Below are positions 1 to 8,717 of a stretch of DNA of 64,000 nt, one piece after another. The position numbers and the translations under genes are program-made. Every line of letters begins with the position of its first letter. Position 1 is the stretch's first letter. The notes below the pieces were generated by a model, which saw only the letters and a program-made list of their open reading frames with translations, had not been told where the DNA came from and did not search any database. The DNA is taken from assembly GCF_029760855.1 (NCBI RefSeq), contig NZ_SOSI01000003.1, positions 434,001-498,000 of the forward strand, in the 5' to 3' direction. The DNA comes from Erythrobacter litoralis (lineage in GTDB: Bacteria; Pseudomonadota; Alphaproteobacteria; Sphingomonadales; Sphingomonadaceae).

Positions 1-357
1 TCCCGGATCCCAAACGTCTGCCAGAACCGCGACGACCCATAGCCCCGCCGTAGCCGTAAGCGTCGATCTCACCCCCCTAATCACGGAAAGGATGGGAGCT
101 AGCAACGCCTGTCGACTAAACGCACCCGAAAGCGCGGCGACTAAAAGATAGGAAACCGAGAGCAGCGCGAAGCCGCTCGGCAGTTCGGAATTTCGGCCAG
201 CGAGATCGAAGGCGACAAGGCTTCCCGCCCATAGGGCGCCGAGATCGAGCATGCCGAGTAACAGAAAGGCCGCAAATCTTGCATCGGCACCGCGTATACC
301 CGCCTTCTTGGCCGGTTCATAACGTGGTGCCATCAAGCCTGAACCTTCGTCGGACAT
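1..357 (-). CDS. Membrane protein N-terminus, possibly initiating sugar-phosphate transferase (partial)
   Basis: An open frame runs from an ATG at 357 to the left window edge (119 codons, no stop). After a short charged N-terminus (MSDEGSGLMAPRYEPAKK) the translation shows three or four hydrophobic segments, for example AFLLLGMLDLGALWAGSLVAF near residues 31-51 and another around residues 70-87. In loci of this kind a polyprenyl-phosphate glycosylphosphotransferase (WcaJ/ExoY type) with an N-terminal membrane domain commonly starts repeat-unit assembly, and no other such enzyme is seen in the window. The conserved catalytic domain would lie off the edge, so the assignment rests on topology and context only. 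It is divergent from the oxygenase gene to its right. Confidence 0.45.
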   Translation of the reverse strand, partial: MSDEGSGLMAPRYEPAKKAGIRGADARFAAFLLLGMLDLGALWAGSLVAFDLAGRNSELPSGFALLSVSYLLVAALSGAFSRQALLAPILSVIRGVRSTLTATAGLWVVAVLADVWDPG

Positions 358-562
358 AACTCGCTGCCTGGGCGACAACGCGAACCCTGTAGCCGTGTCG
401 TCGTTGGACTGGTATTTGCGCAAACACCGTATAGCGCAAATTTCTCGATTTGAGGCACCGCAATTTTTGCACACAACCGATCTTGTTCCAGCGCTTAATG
501 CGGCTAGTTCTCTTTCGCAAACGCAAAACTTTTTGGCAGCGCTACGCCGAAGGATACGAAAT

Positions 563-1396
563 ATGTTGAATATCAGCCGGAACGACGTCCAGCAGGCACC
601 TTTCCCGCATGTGGTGAAAAAGGGCATCCTGGATTTGGACCTTTACAAAGCATTGCGGGCAGATTTTCCGAGTCAGGATCATTTTGCCGGACAAACGGAG
701 ATTAGCGGTTCGACAGGTAGCCGTGTCGGGCAGGGTACGGGCTTCGATATCTACCGCGGCGATAAGACCTACGACCGGTTGATCGTCACTTCGCCAGCGT
801 GGAAGCAGTTCGACGACTGGATCAACTCGCCGGCCTTCGTCGAGAAGTTCCTGGACGTGTTCGGCCCCGATCTCGATGCGCTCGGTTGCTCCATCAGGAT
901 TGAGAGCGACGCATATGATCGCGGCCTCGTGGAAGGCCGCGAGGTCCTGACCGAGAAGGCAACTTTGTCCGACAAGGCGAAAAATCTGTCGCACAGGCTC
1001 TTTTCTCGCAGCAACGACAGTTCCGGTAATCTGTTCACCCGTCTCGATATCGAACGCAGCATCGGCGGGTATGCGAAACCCCCGCACTGCGACCGGCAAA
1101 ACCGCTTGTGCTCGCTGATTGTCTATTTCACCGATATGGAAGCGGAGGGGATTGAAGGTGGGGATCTCAGCCTGTTCAGGCACAAAGAAAAAGTGGACCC
1201 ACGTGCTCACGAACGCCACCCACGTCCATCGGACGTAGAGGCCGTCGCGACCCTCCGGCCCGAGCAAAATCTGGGCGTATTTTTCCCGTGCTCAAACAAC
1301 AGCTATCACGGCGTAAGCGCACTTAGATCTCAGTCTGCCGCACGCGACTTCCTGTATATCAATATCTCAACTGATCGGCATAGCGCCTGGGCTTGA
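563..1396 (+). CDS. 2-oxoglutarate/Fe(II)-dependent oxygenase family protein
   Basis: Product of 277 residues resembling the prolyl-4-hydroxylase-like 2OG-Fe(II) oxygenase fold. The iron-binding motif H175-x-D177 sits in the run KPPHCDRQNR, the distal histidine is H249 in SYHGV, and R261 is placed to hold 2-oxoglutarate; the GGDLSLF strand between them is typical. I chose the ATG at 563 because GAAGGA lies 8 bases upstream and the family domain begins immediately after it. A GTG at 395 would give 333 residues, but 395-562 is AT-rich and looks like promoter. Oxygenases of this type occur in polysaccharide loci with unknown substrates; it may hydroxylate a sugar, lipid or protein partner. The substrate is unknown. 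Confidence 0.7.
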   Translation: MLNISRNDVQQAPFPHVVKKGILDLDLYKALRADFPSQDHFAGQTEISGSTGSRVGQGTGFDIYRGDKTYDRLIVTSPAWKQFDDWINSPAFVEKFLDVFGPDLDALGCSIRIESDAYDRGLVEGREVLTEKATLSDKAKNLSHRLFSRSNDSSGNLFTRLDIERSIGGYAKPPHCDRQNRLCSLIVYFTDMEAEGIEGGDLSLFRHKEKVDPRAHERHPRPSDVEAVATLRPEQNLGVFFPCSNNSYHGVSALRSQSAARDFLYINISTDRHSAWA

Positions 1397-1667
1397 AAAA
1401 GGGCGCGTCTTTTTAAGGAAATAACCGAAAGTACACCCAACTTCGTGACGTAAACCTTACTTACAAACAAATTAACAAAATAACCGTCTGTATTTCAAGT
1501 GTTTACCGCGGTATTCGAGCATACTTCGGATGCCGCGGTTTGCGTTCCGCTTAACTCTAGGCCTTGAGACCATCCTAGGGGCTGCCGCCCTAATACCGTT
1601 CCGTAGCGCCGCAAACGCAGGGGTTCCCTTTGCGTAGGCGATCAAAAACGACGGAACGGGACAAACG

Positions 1668-3515
1668 ATGGCAAATTTTTACGCACGGACAAGCGATCAG
1701 GTCGAAGAATTTCTCGAGAATTCCCAGCCGGGTGATACCATCTATCTCGCTCCAGGTACGTATGACAAGATCGCGCTTCGTAATGCCGGCCATCTCGATG
1801 TTACGCTGACATCGATGGATCCCGACGATCAGGCGGTCATCACCGGACTGAACATCACCGGCGCAGACGGCCTGCGTTTCTCCAACCTGTCCTTTATCGG
1901 CGGCGAAGGTGATACCAACTGCTTCACCATCAGCGGATCCAACGCTATCGTCTTTTCGAACGTCACCGTACAGGGCCCGGACAACATCGGAAGCGGGGAA
2001 GAGGTTTCGCCTTTCTTTATCCGGTCGAGCACCGATGTCACGGTCATTAATTCCGATTTTTCGAACGCCATGCATGCTTTGAAGCTTTTGGACGTCGACG
2101 GCGTGGTTATTTCCGGCAACAGCTTCCACGATATTCGTTGCGACGGCATTCGGGGCGGCGGTGTTTCGAACGCGATCGTGACGAACAACACGTTCACGGA
2201 TTTCCACCCGCTCAACACCGGGGGGTCCGGAGACCACCCCGATGCAATTCAGTTCTGGTCGACGAACCAGAACGAGCCGGGCCGCAACATCACGATCTCC
2301 GACAACCTCGTCTACCGCGGCGACGGTAGTCCGATCCAAGGCATTTTCATACGTGATACGCGCGATAATATGCCGTTCGAGAACGTGAATGTGTCGGGCA
2401 ATGTAATTCTCGGTGGTCTGTACAACGGTATTAGCGTCGATGGTGTGATCGGCGGAGAGGTTACGCAAAATCTCGTCCTCGGCTACCCCGATCAGCGGTC
2501 GTTCCTCCGCGTAATTATGGAGCACGAATATTCGGTTCGGGGAAATGCATCGACGTCCTATGCCTTTGCGACTCGCGATAGTGCCCATCTCGACAACAAC
2601 GAATCCGTCGATGAGTCGAGCGACTTCGCTCAGACGGTCTTCGCACAATGGCAGCAATCAGGTTCGACAAATGTCAGCGAACTCGCGCAAATGCTGCTGC
2701 AGGCGGCGCCGATTGAAGGTTTTGAAACCTCATCACAGGCCGACCCCAACGCGAGCGTAGCTAATGCCGCGGAAACACTAGGCGAAATTCTCGGCTCTTG
2801 GAATGGCGAAACTCTTCATGCTTCGGAAACCGGCAGCAAGGTGTTCGGCAAAGGAGGGGACGATCTGATCGAAGGCAGCGAATACGGCGATCTCCTCTTC
2901 GGAAATCTGGGCGATGACCGACTGTTCGGACATGACGGTAACGATGTCATCAGAGGCGCCGGGGGCAATGACATTCTTTACGGACATGCGGGCGCAGATC
3001 GCTTGTACGGCGGCTTTGGCGACGATCAGCTTTACGGCGGAAACGGAGCCGACAACCTGTTCGGCGGGCGCGGCGCCGACATCCTCGAAGGCGGCCAAGG
3101 GAACGACCGCCTTTATGGCGGAGCCGGAAACGATCGCCTGTTCGGCGGGGCCGGTGACGACCGCATCGTAGGCGGTTCGGGGTCGGACGTGATGATGGGC
3201 GGCGTCGGGGCGGACCGCTTCATCATGCGCGACGCATCGAACGGTACCGACGGAACCGATACCATTCTCGACTTCACAAGCGGCGAGGATATTATCGATG
3301 TGCGTTTCCTAGACGCAAACACAATGATGGAAGGCGATCAAGCCTTCACCTTCGTCGGCATGAATGCATTCTCCGGAACTGCCGGCGAATTGCGCTATGA
3401 GGTGGGGGCCGAAGGTGTCACATTGCTTGGCGATATGGATGGCAACGGCGTTGCCGACTACCAATTGCTGCTCGAGGGTATCGACACGATCGCCACGCCC
3501 GACATCTGGTTCTGA
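1668..3515 (+). CDS. Parallel beta-helix protein with C-terminal RTX calcium-binding repeats
   Basis: 615 residues. Residues 1 to about 380 form a right-handed parallel beta-helix of the pectate-lyase/epimerase type, carrying IRGGG and D189-H-P-D192 followed by IQFW, a core shared with two other proteins in this window. Residues 389 to about 520 are tandem GGxGxDxLxG nonapeptides that bind calcium. A serralysin-like tail follows (FSGTAGELRY, then GDMDGNG). There is no signal peptide, so export by a type I secretion system is expected; no such transporter is visible here. The layout (beta-helix plus RTX) recalls extracellular alginate epimerases of the AlgE type, but their catalytic motif is not obvious. 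The likely role is binding, cutting or epimerising the locus polymer outside the cell (inference). Confidence 0.75.
   Translation: MANFYARTSDQVEEFLENSQPGDTIYLAPGTYDKIALRNAGHLDVTLTSMDPDDQAVITGLNITGADGLRFSNLSFIGGEGDTNCFTISGSNAIVFSNVTVQGPDNIGSGEEVSPFFIRSSTDVTVINSDFSNAMHALKLLDVDGVVISGNSFHDIRCDGIRGGGVSNAIVTNNTFTDFHPLNTGGSGDHPDAIQFWSTNQNEPGRNITISDNLVYRGDGSPIQGIFIRDTRDNMPFENVNVSGNVILGGLYNGISVDGVIGGEVTQNLVLGYPDQRSFLRVIMEHEYSVRGNASTSYAFATRDSAHLDNNESVDESSDFAQTVFAQWQQSGSTNVSELAQMLLQAAPIEGFETSSQADPNASVANAAETLGEILGSWNGETLHASETGSKVFGKGGDDLIEGSEYGDLLFGNLGDDRLFGHDGNDVIRGAGGNDILYGHAGADRLYGGFGDDQLYGGNGADNLFGGRGADILEGGQGNDRLYGGAGNDRLFGGAGDDRIVGGSGSDVMMGGVGADRFIMRDASNGTDGTDTILDFTSGEDIIDVRFLDANTMMEGDQAFTFVGMNAFSGTAGELRYEVGAEGVTLLGDMDGNGVADYQLLLEGIDTIATPDIWF
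2832..3222 (+). repeat. RTX nonapeptide repeat array inside the beta-helix gene
   Basis: About 14 tandem 27-base units encode GGxGxDxLxG/YGG-type calcium-binding nonapeptides. They are degenerate at DNA level and conserved in protein, as expected for RTX domains. They explain the low-complexity GGCGG-rich stretch here. Confidence 0.85.
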
Positions 3516-3537
3516 CGCCTCCGTACCGAATACGAAC

Positions 3538-3575
3538 GCGCCACCAGAAGAGATTCCGGTGGCGCTTTCGTTTGT
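3538..3575 (+). terminator. Intrinsic terminator after the RTX beta-helix gene
   Basis: Left arm GCGCCACCAGAA (3538-3549), loop GAGA, right arm TTCCGGTGGCGC (3554-3565), with one mismatch, followed by the T-rich stretch TTTCGTTTG. It sits 22 bases past the stop of the beta-helix gene. Confidence 0.7.
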
Positions 3576-3661
3576 GTAAGGCAGCTTATGTTCATGCACT
3601 ATCTCGATGAACGTGCTAACTGCATGTGCGAGACACGAGGGACTAAACTGGCCGAACCGCA

Positions 3662-5236
3662 ATGAAATTACCTACCGCGATATTGGGGGTGCTATTTCCT
3701 CGTAACGAGCCCGTTCTCGGAGGATATTCCTCCGGCGAGGTATGGCAGAAACGACTTTGGCTGTACGCGCTGATCTATCTCGGTGTACTGGTATCCATGG
3801 GCGCGTTACTCGCGACCTCCGGTACCAATATGCTGATGCCGTTTTCTGGTGCGCTGGCGATTATCGGCCTACTGATCGTTTGGGCATTGCCGGAAAGCAA
3901 GAATCCCCCTGTCAAATGGATTGGGCGGCTTCTCTTCGCTTTCATCATAGCCCTGCTGTTCTGGCCCGATTATCTCGCTTTCGACTTTCCAGGGCTCCCG
4001 TGGATAACCGCACTGCGGATTTTCGGTGTTCCGCTGGCATTCGTTTTTCTAGTTAGCCTTTCGGTCTCTGGCTGGTATCGAAATCAATTGAGCGATCGAC
4101 TGGCGCCGACCATCATCGTCAACCGGCTGCTTCTTATTTTTGCCCTTATCGCGGGACTCAGCATCGGTTTGTCGGCCGAACCGACCGACTCGCTGAACAA
4201 GTTTATCGTCGCGATCCTATACTGGTTCATCATATTCTATGCTGCCGTTTGGATCTTTTCCAAGCCCGGCAACGCGATGATACTTGCCTATGTCATCTGG
4301 TTCTTCGCCCTTCTGACGTGCATGATCGGCATTCAGGAATGGCGTATGCAACAGATTCCTTGGGCTAATCACATCCCTTCGTTCATCGCGGTCGACGATC
4401 CCGTCATCCAGAACATCCTGTCAGCCAAATCGCGCGCCGCTACAGGTATTTATCGCGTGCAGAGCAAGTTTACTACGCCGCTCGGGTTCGCCGAGTTTCT
4501 GGCATTTTCAACGCCTTTCGTGATCTACTTCCTCGTTTACGGGAAGAACGTCTTGGTACGTGCCGCCGCGTTGGCGACCCTTCCGCTTTTGTTCACGTCG
4601 ATTTCCCGGACCGATTCCCGCCTTGGCGCGGCGGGTTTCTTCATGTCGATCCTGTTGTTTCTTGTGGCGTGGAGCGTAACCCAGTGGAAGAAGGAGAAGG
4701 GTAGCGTGTTCGGCCCGGCTTTCACTATCGCCTACCCATTCATTTTCATCGCCTTTATGATAGCGACATTCGTAGTCGGACGTCTGAGAGCAATGGTCTG
4801 GGGTACAAAAGCGCAATCTTTCAGCAGTCAGGCTCGCGAAGCACAGGTAGAAATGGGCCTTCCGATGGTTTGGTCCAGCCCTTGGGGTCACGGTATCGGT
4901 AAAGGGGCAGAAACGCTTAATTACCGTAATCTTGCGGGCGGGCTTACGATCGACACATATTACCTCGCCTTAGCTTTAGAATTCGGCGTCATCGGCTTCC
5001 TTGTATACGCGGGGATATTTTTTGGCGCCTTATTGTACGGCGTTAAATATCTCTTCCAGGTTCAAACCCGCGAGCACCTGCTTCTCATTCCGTTTATGAT
5101 TCTCATTTCCGTTTTTATTATCGTCAAGTCTGTATTCGCACAGCAGGAGAACCATCCCCTCGTGTTTGCGACGCTTGGTGCTCTATGCGCCATGTGTTGG
5201 CGCATTAAAATCGAGCGGGGGGCAGCAAGACCATGA
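3662..5236 (+). CDS. O-antigen ligase/polymerase family protein (Wzy-type)
   Basis: 524-residue polytopic membrane protein with roughly eleven hydrophobic helices and a long soluble loop around residues 215-290. The C-terminal part has the Wzy_C-like pattern GHGIGKGAE then DTYYLALALEFGVIGF, typical of O-antigen ligases and Wzy polymerases. In this locus, with a flippase and chain-length proteins, it most likely polymerises lipid-linked repeat units in the periplasm. Its stop overlaps the start of the next gene (ATGA at 5233-5236), so it is probably translationally coupled to the Wzz-like protein. Base composition here is noticeably more AT-rich than in the core genes further right. Confidence 0.8.
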   Translation: MKLPTAILGVLFPRNEPVLGGYSSGEVWQKRLWLYALIYLGVLVSMGALLATSGTNMLMPFSGALAIIGLLIVWALPESKNPPVKWIGRLLFAFIIALLFWPDYLAFDFPGLPWITALRIFGVPLAFVFLVSLSVSGWYRNQLSDRLAPTIIVNRLLLIFALIAGLSIGLSAEPTDSLNKFIVAILYWFIIFYAAVWIFSKPGNAMILAYVIWFFALLTCMIGIQEWRMQQIPWANHIPSFIAVDDPVIQNILSAKSRAATGIYRVQSKFTTPLGFAEFLAFSTPFVIYFLVYGKNVLVRAAALATLPLLFTSISRTDSRLGAAGFFMSILLFLVAWSVTQWKKEKGSVFGPAFTIAYPFIFIAFMIATFVVGRLRAMVWGTKAQSFSSQAREAQVEMGLPMVWSSPWGHGIGKGAETLNYRNLAGGLTIDTYYLALALEFGVIGFLVYAGIFFGALLYGVKYLFQVQTREHLLLIPFMILISVFIIVKSVFAQQENHPLVFATLGALCAMCWRIKIERGAARP

Positions 5237-6537
5237 CGTGGTCCCAAATCCTAGAACGCATCTGGAAGCTTCGTTATTTCATCGTGTTTTCAGCGGGCAT
5301 TTGCGCAGCAGCAGCGACTGTCATCGTTTGGCTAACTCCCGAGCGCTATCTCGCGACAGCTACCATTCAGCTAGAGACTAAATTTCAGGCGAATGCAGAG
5401 CAATATGCAGTTACCAACAAGCAGATCGACAATTTTGTGAAATCGCAAGCGGCCGTGATCAAGGATCCGCGCGTAACGGGTATGGTTGCTGAGAGGCTGG
5501 GATGGACCAATTCCTACGCGCTCGCCCAACAATTCAACAATTCGTCGGCTGCCGGCAATCGCGACTTCAGAACATGGCTAGGCGACATAATCGCGGATGG
5601 GATCATCTTGAACTTCACCGAAGGCAGCCCCTCCTTCACCGTCGGTTACGTCGGGCTTTCACCGGTCGAAGCGCAAACGATGGTCGGCTTTATCCGCGAT
5701 GCATATATCGAAAACTCCCGCTACGAGGGGCGCCGAAACGCCGGTGAAAACGAAGCGAAACTGGATCGCGAAATCGCGCAGCTACGAGAGCGCATGACCG
5801 CAATCGAGGATCGGAACACCGCCTTTGGCAAAGCGAACGACGTCATTCTCAATGCCGATGGCATCTCGCTTACCGAGATGCGCATGAATAGCGCCGTCTC
5901 TGCCCTTGTCCTGCCGAGCAGACCGAAAGTGGAAATTCCGGTGGGGTCCGCAGCCTATGATCGGCAGCTTTCAGAAATCGACGGTGAGATCGCGCGATTC
6001 TCTCAAAGTCTTGGACCGAACCACCCGCGGCTAAAGGATCTTCGAGCCCAACGCGAGGAACTAGCGGTGGCCGCTAACAAGATCGTAACGCCTCAACCGG
6101 TCGAGCGCGGGCCAAGCCCTGAGGAAATTCGGAAGCAACGTGAAAACGAGTATCTCGCCAAGGCCGGAGCGATCGAAACCGCCAAGCGCTATCACGCGGA
6201 ACTCGAATTGCTAGAAGCGCGATTTGCAGCTTTGACCCAGCAGCGGGAAAATTATGCGCTGGACAGCGTGTCGCAGCGCCCCGGTGCATCGTCCGGGGGA
6301 GCCGTGTCGGCCCGTGGAGATGTCTACTATCCGCGAGCGAATTTCGCCATTCCGGCGGCCGCGGGATTCGGTGCTCTCTTCGCCATGCTGACGGGCTTGC
6401 TCTTCTCGCTCCTTCAGATTCGCGTGCGATCAGCGGAGGACTTGAAAAGTCTTGACCTCAAGGTCTTAGGCACAGGAGAAAAACGCTCCGGCCGCAAGAA
6501 CTCAAAGCTCTTGCGGCCGGTATTCCGAGCAGCGTAA
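5233..6537 (+). CDS. Wzz/GumC-like polysaccharide chain-length protein (first copy)
   Basis: 434 residues with an N-terminal membrane helix (about 15-37), a long periplasmic part with coiled-coil character (about 165-200 and 285-340), and a second helix near 370-400 preceding a short cytoplasmic tail. This is the polysaccharide co-polymerase (Wzz/GumC) layout without a fused kinase. It overlaps the Wzy-like gene by 4 bases, which fits a polymerase/chain-length pair. It is a distant paralogue of the protein at 19949-21271: both carry the DPRV..VAER.GWT block and a GPNHPRL/GPNHPNL segment. It ends in a basic tail (KRSGRKNSKLLRP). Confidence 0.8.
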   Translation: MTWSQILERIWKLRYFIVFSAGICAAAATVIVWLTPERYLATATIQLETKFQANAEQYAVTNKQIDNFVKSQAAVIKDPRVTGMVAERLGWTNSYALAQQFNNSSAAGNRDFRTWLGDIIADGIILNFTEGSPSFTVGYVGLSPVEAQTMVGFIRDAYIENSRYEGRRNAGENEAKLDREIAQLRERMTAIEDRNTAFGKANDVILNADGISLTEMRMNSAVSALVLPSRPKVEIPVGSAAYDRQLSEIDGEIARFSQSLGPNHPRLKDLRAQREELAVAANKIVTPQPVERGPSPEEIRKQRENEYLAKAGAIETAKRYHAELELLEARFAALTQQRENYALDSVSQRPGASSGGAVSARGDVYYPRANFAIPAAAGFGALFAMLTGLLFSLLQIRVRSAEDLKSLDLKVLGTGEKRSGRKNSKLLRPVFRAA

Positions 6538-6555
6538 CGCTAATTCCGCGCGGCA

Positions 6556-7734
6556 CTATTCACCTCGTTTCATCAGGCGCTGGAGCACCGCGCCGCGATA
6601 GGTTGCGAACCCTTCTTTCGAGCGGACCCATTCGCTGATTGTCCTAGTCAGATCGCCGCGTACAGGGTCGGTGAGTTCGTTGTTCCTAACCTTGGGAGGC
6701 ATCGGATTGTTCTTCACCACATACGCTGCCGCGCTGTTTCCGGCGGCATAGGTATTCCGGGTATGCTCCAACCGAATCCAGCTTTTCTGATCCGGTCGGG
6801 ATATGACCGTATTGTCGAGCAGACGAACTCCATCGGCTCCCCCGATGCTGATCCCGTTGTACAACCCGCCGATAACGAGGTTTCCCGTGACCCGGAGGTT
6901 CTCAAACGGAAGACGCAGGCGATTGTCGCGAATGAAAACGCCTTGCGTCGGCCCGCCCTTTCCGCGCACGACGAGGTTGTCTTCGATTACGATGTCCTTC
7001 GCTGCTTTGCGCTGTTGATTGGACCATAGCTGGATGCCGTCCGGATGGTCTTTGGCGGCAGGCGAAAAATTCGTGATGACATTGTTCGCTATCCGCGTGT
7101 CACTGACACCGCCGCCACGAATAGCGTCGGTCTGCAATTCCTCGAATTCATTAAGCTCGATCGTGGCATCTTCAAGCTTCAGCATCGCGATACCATGTCG
7201 GAAATTCTTGAAGTAGGAACGCTTGACCGTAATTGAAGAACTGTTCCGAAGCATAAGTGCCGCTCCGAAGCGGTCGTTTACCGTGCGGCCGGGTCCTCGA
7301 AATGCCAAACGGTCGACTTCCACCGACCTGCTGTTTACAATTAGCATACCGTAACGGCCCGCGACTGGCCCGCTAGCTGGCGGTTCGATGCCCAGTCCCT
7401 CAAACGAAAGACCGCGAACCCCATCGAGCCGAATGCCTTCGAATGTTGCCACACGGCGCATTTCGGCGGACTGGATAACCGTCCCGTTCGGAACGGCAAT
7501 GTCTTTCAAAAAGAGGCGACCGTAATTGCCTGGTCGCAGCAGGATGCGTGTTGGCGTATTGATCCTTTCTAATACGCGAAGGATATCGGCTTTCGACGAT
7601 ACCGTTACAGATTGCGACGTCGGTTCGACCACCGCTTGTCCCGGTGCGGCGGATGCCGTCGGCATAGCGCCGATTGTGAAAGCAGATAGTAAAAAAGCTG
7701 ACCCTGTCAGTTTGCCGATAAGGGCAGAGTGCAA
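6556..7734 (-). CDS. Exported parallel beta-helix protein (second paralogue)
   Basis: 392 residues starting from a TTG at 7734. This start is chosen because AGGAGA lies 7 bases upstream and because it leaves a clean signal peptide (residues 1-29, cleavage after PTASA). Longer frames up to 7890 lack a ribosome site and would bury the signal. The body is a right-handed beta-helix with IRGGG (205-209), D229-H-P-D232 followed by IQLW, and QGVFIRD. These blocks align with the proteins at 1668 and 12265. There are no RTX repeats, so Sec export to the periplasm is expected. A lyase, epimerase or binding role on the locus polysaccharide is likely but unproven. It is encoded opposite to the Wzz gene. 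Confidence 0.75.
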   Translation of the reverse strand: MHSALIGKLTGSAFLLSAFTIGAMPTASAAPGQAVVEPTSQSVTVSSKADILRVLERINTPTRILLRPGNYGRLFLKDIAVPNGTVIQSAEMRRVATFEGIRLDGVRGLSFEGLGIEPPASGPVAGRYGMLIVNSRSVEVDRLAFRGPGRTVNDRFGAALMLRNSSSITVKRSYFKNFRHGIAMLKLEDATIELNEFEELQTDAIRGGGVSDTRIANNVITNFSPAAKDHPDGIQLWSNQQRKAAKDIVIEDNLVVRGKGGPTQGVFIRDNRLRLPFENLRVTGNLVIGGLYNGISIGGADGVRLLDNTVISRPDQKSWIRLEHTRNTYAAGNSAAAYVVKNNPMPPKVRNNELTDPVRGDLTRTISEWVRSKEGFATYRGAVLQRLMKRGE

Positions 7735-8012
7735 ATCCCGTCTCCTGATTGTGATGCGATCCACCGCTTCCGATCCCGAAACGCATCTTGGAAATGCGAA
7801 GGAAACGATGGCCGTGGCGGCTCCATGCCCATTCGCTTGGCTGCTGCAACAAGGGGGTCGGTGACGCGTGCCGATTTGAAGACGGATCAAACTTTCGCCA
7901 CAATCGAAGGCGGAATATGGATAGAGGAGCGTCGTATGGTTAGGAGCGACCTAATTCAAAGCCAGCGGATTCGCGGGATACGGCGGCTTGGGCGATTGCG
8001 AGGAATATCAAG

Positions 8013-8717
8013 ATGAGAAAAGTCGTTCATGCGGCACGCGCGAAGTACAATGAACTTGCCGAACGGCGATATCGATCAGCCAATAGGTCTGACGCGTACG
8101 ACACCATTCTCGTCTCCTATGGCGGCAGTGGAACCACATTCATCCTGAAATACCTGTCGGACTTCATGCGCGTGAACAGTTGGGACAGCCATAATGATGG
8201 CATAAAGCATGCCAACAGCCCCCAGCATCCGGTCTTCGAACCCTTGTCCATCAGTCGGTGTGTATATATTTATAGCGATCCGGCGAAAGCCGCGCTTTCG
8301 CTCTTCCGGCGCGATTTCCAATCGCACATGTCGGCCAAGCTGACGGCCGAAGACTACCGCAACGCGAACGAATACAATCGAGCTATACGCGAGGCTTCGA
8401 GGAACTTCACATTGGAAGACATGCTGGCGGCGGGAGAAGATCGCTTCGGCCTGAACCGGCATTGGTCGAACTGGACGACGCAGCCGGCCAATTTCCCGAC
8501 GCTCTTCGTCAGCTTCGATCACCTTTATGAGAACATCGACAGGTTCTTCGACTTTCTCGACCTTTCGGATGAGCAAAGGCGTGCCTTCCCGCCGCAACGC
8601 GAACGGTTGTCGTCCGTGTCCCGCATGGACCCGTCCATACAAGAGGGGCTGGATCGTATTTACGGCGACATGGCGCGCGACATGGCGCAACGTCCGACGA
8701 TGTTCGAAAGAGGCTAG
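8013..8717 (+). CDS. Sulfotransferase-like P-loop protein
   Basis: 234 residues. The N-terminal strand-loop SYGGSGTTF (residues 35-43) resembles the 5'-phosphosulfate loop of PAPS-dependent sulfotransferases. YIYSDPAKAALSLFRR (about 85-100) fits the 3'-phosphate-binding motif, where the usual RDP is replaced by SDP. AGGA lies 8 bases upstream of the ATG. The product appears cytoplasmic. It is convergent with a second, clearer sulfotransferase, and both stops share the palindrome CTAG at 8714-8717. Its likely role is transfer of sulfate to a sugar of the repeat unit; the substrate is not known, and a kinase-like or other P-loop role cannot be excluded. Confidence 0.6.
   Translation: MRKVVHAARAKYNELAERRYRSANRSDAYDTILVSYGGSGTTFILKYLSDFMRVNSWDSHNDGIKHANSPQHPVFEPLSISRCVYIYSDPAKAALSLFRRDFQSHMSAKLTAEDYRNANEYNRAIREASRNFTLEDMLAAGEDRFGLNRHWSNWTTQPANFPTLFVSFDHLYENIDRFFDFLDLSDEQRRAFPPQRERLSSVSRMDPSIQEGLDRIYGDMARDMAQRPTMFERG

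Noticed and set aside
2832..3222. Repeats resembling a CRISPR array
   Set aside because: The unit is 27 bases, tandem without spacers, in frame, and encodes RTX nonapeptides.
7940..7954. TTAGG-N5-CCTAA dyad before the sulfotransferase-like gene
   Set aside because: Five-base arms occur often by chance and no second copy was found nearby.
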